Shown here: positions 5,797-6,761 of the stretch, piece after piece
Layout of the letters: each line of letters starts with the position of its first letter
How positions within the stretch are numbered: position 1 is the first letter of the stretch
The notes under the pieces: generated by a model
Database searches by the model: none
What the model was told of the DNA's origin: nothing
The model's input: only the letters and a program-made list of their open reading frames with translations
Assembly (NCBI GenBank): GCA_943357275.1
Contig: CALRGL010000056.1
Location: 1-6,761, forward strand
Direction of reading: 5' to 3'
Length of the DNA: 6,761 bases
From: Candidatus Uhrbacteria bacterium RIFOXYB12_FULL_58_10
GTDB lineage: Bacteria; Patescibacteriota; Patescibacteriia; UBA9934; GWF2-40-263
Position numbers and translations under genes: made by a program

Positions 5797-6105
5797 TTAT
5801 TTTACTTTTTGTAAACCAGCGTTCAACATCTTTTTGAAATCAATGTCATTCAAGCGTTGGAACACACCATATCCAGGAACGTACCCTGGGAGACTGTATC
5901 CAGGAACGTAACCCGGAACATAGCCAGGGACATAACCAGGGACATAACCACTTGTTTGATAAGGAAGGACCGGAGAAAGATTATTTAACTTCTTTGATTT
6001 CAAGTTTCCAATTGCCATAAACCCAGCTGCTACAATTGCGACACCTGCCACAGCAATTGCGATCTTTGTGGTCGTGCTTGTTTGAGTCTTTGTTTGCGTT
6101 GCCAT
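5797..6105 (-). CDS. Small single-span membrane protein with GYVP tandem repeats
   Basis: A 102-residue protein, family not recognised. Seen: a polar Thr/Gln/Lys-rich start (1-13), one hydrophobic Ala/Val/Ile segment (about 15-33), a basic KSKK patch just after it (36-39), then a low-complexity tract of GYVP units (about 53-80), and a short mixed tail ending LQKVK. There is no signal-peptidase site, so the segment is probably a membrane anchor. The basic patch after it suggests the tail may face the cytoplasm, but residues before it are basic too, so orientation is open. Pro-Gly-Tyr repeats are usually disordered, sticky or extended; a binding or surface role is conjecture. It starts eight bases after the stop of a membrane-protein gene, so it is probably its operon partner. 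Only a weak ribosome site (GAACGG) precedes ATG 6105. A terminator follows directly. Confidence 0.8.
   Translation of the reverse strand: MATQTKTQTSTTTKIAIAVAGVAIVAAGFMAIGNLKSKKLNNLSPVLPYQTSGYVPGYVPGYVPGYVPGYSLPGYVPGYGVFQRLNDIDFKKMLNAGLQKVK
5866..5949 (-). repeat. 12-base tandem coding repeat (GYVP units)
   Basis: Six PGY units plus a first SGY are encoded by near-identical 12-base units; one is interrupted by a Ser-Leu insertion (around 5890-5895). Synonymous changes (GGA, GGT, GGC, GGG for Gly) show that the array is not freshly expanded at every unit. The adjacent units at 5926-5949 are the most alike. Confidence 0.9.
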
Positions 6106-6113
6106 AAACCGTT

Positions 6114-6761
6114 CTAGTTTAAATAATAATGAATAAGTTGAACTCCCAGATTCTCTAAATCAATCACTTGATCTGCAGAAGCATGGATGTTTGTTAAAAA
6201 GTTCTCTGTCCAAGGCCAGTACGACTGCAAGACAAAGAAAATATGTTTTGCACCCGTCTGTCGAAACAGTTCGTCGATCCGTTCTCTATTTGGACCTAGG
6301 AAGATTGTATCCTCATAGTATTTATACAGCAAGCCACCGGTGGGGATAGGATACCAAAGGACTTGTTCATTTTTAAGCGGAAGATAATGAGCGAATCCAA
6401 AAACTTGGAGCGCTGCCGCACTCGTCATTTGATTGGATAAGACAAGATACGGTTCTCCATGACTGAGATCGTCAATCGCTTGAACGGTTACAAGATCTTC
6501 TGCACTAACGCTTGGTGAAAAAAACGGATATTTTAAATTGTATTGAGGATAGCTGAAATACCAAGCGTGCAAGACAAGTAAAGAACACAAAACAAGCATA
6601 CCTATACGCAACCGATTGTATTGTGCACATTTGGCAAAGGCAATAGCAAGAAACGGCAAAGCAATGATGTACCAAGCTTGCAATAAACGAAGAGCAAACT
6701 CTGCTTGCTCGTGCACGATAATGTCTTTGAAATAAAAGAGCGTACTGGTTCCAAAAATGGC
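6114..6761 (-). CDS. C-terminal part of a multi-pass membrane protein (5' end cut by window)
   Basis: The frame is open from the right edge to the TAG at 6114-6116, giving 215 residues of a longer protein. A GTG at 6716 could be read as a start, but the frame continues upstream through hydrophobic codons (FGTSTLFYF) and no ribosome site precedes the GTG, so the true start is outside. Seen: two clear membrane spans (AWYIIALPFLAIAF and MLVLCSLLVLHAWYF), then a soluble tail of about 145 residues with alternating strands and helices (PYLVLSN, ERIDELFRQTGAKHIFFVL). This layout, membrane spans followed by a short extracytoplasmic domain, is seen in GT-C glycosyltransferase-like proteins, but no catalytic motif lies in the part present, so the family stays unassigned. 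It is probably co-transcribed with the GYVP-repeat gene downstream. Confidence 0.82.
   Translation of the reverse strand, partial: AIFGTSTLFYFKDIIVHEQAEFALRLLQAWYIIALPFLAIAFAKCAQYNRLRIGMLVLCSLLVLHAWYFSYPQYNLKYPFFSPSVSAEDLVTVQAIDDLSHGEPYLVLSNQMTSAAALQVFGFAHYLPLKNEQVLWYPIPTGGLLYKYYEDTIFLGPNRERIDELFRQTGAKHIFFVLQSYWPWTENFLTNIHASADQVIDLENLGVQLIHYYLN

Noticed and set aside
5866..5949. CRISPR-like or regulatory direct repeats.
   Set aside because: The 12-base units are contiguous with no spacers, lie in frame and encode GYVP, so they are a protein repeat.
6114..6716. Reading the rightmost gene as a complete 200-residue protein starting at GTG 6716.
   Set aside because: The frame stays open to the window edge with hydrophobic coding sequence and there is no ribosome site before the GTG. 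It is a fragment of a longer gene.

Overview
This is a bacterial chromosomal window of seven closely packed genes with short intergenic gaps of 4-128 bases. It uses the standard code: one gene ends in TGA directly at a terminator. Several genes have AGGAGG ribosome sites. Sigma70-type promoters and factor-independent terminators are readable in the gaps. FtsH, short intergenic regions and unfamiliar small proteins would fit a reduced-genome lineage such as Patescibacteria. That placement is a guess, because no taxonomic marker such as rRNA is present.

Layout, left to right. (1) Positions 1-1554, minus: the first 518 codons of ftsH, the membrane AAA+ zinc protease, cut by the left edge. Its promoter overlaps the terminator of the upstream operon. 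(2) Positions 1634-3836, minus: a two-gene operon with guaB1 first (IMPDH/GMP reductase family with CBS domains), followed 4 bases later by a classical short-chain dehydrogenase. The guaB1 promoter lies so close to the ATG that the mRNA is probably leaderless. (3) Positions 3923-5706: a divergent pair, a T4 Rnl1-type RNA ligase (minus) and an unrecognised 160-residue protein (plus). Their -35 boxes form one palindrome, and each gene has a potential hairpin over its ribosome site. Each ends at a terminator that overlaps its stop codon. (4) Positions 5797-6761, minus: the C-terminal part of a multi-pass membrane protein, cut by the right edge, then a small single-span protein with a GYVP repeat tract and a terminator.

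The genes do not form one obvious pathway. GuaB1 acts in purine nucleotide interconversion, FtsH in membrane protein quality control, and the ligase in sealing broken RNA. The best candidate for something undescribed is the ligase and its divergent unknown partner. They share a control region, so the unknown protein could act with the ligase in RNA repair or regulate it, but nothing in its sequence proves this. No RNA genes, insertion sequences, CRISPR arrays or origins were seen. No gene-free stretch exceeds about 130 bases.
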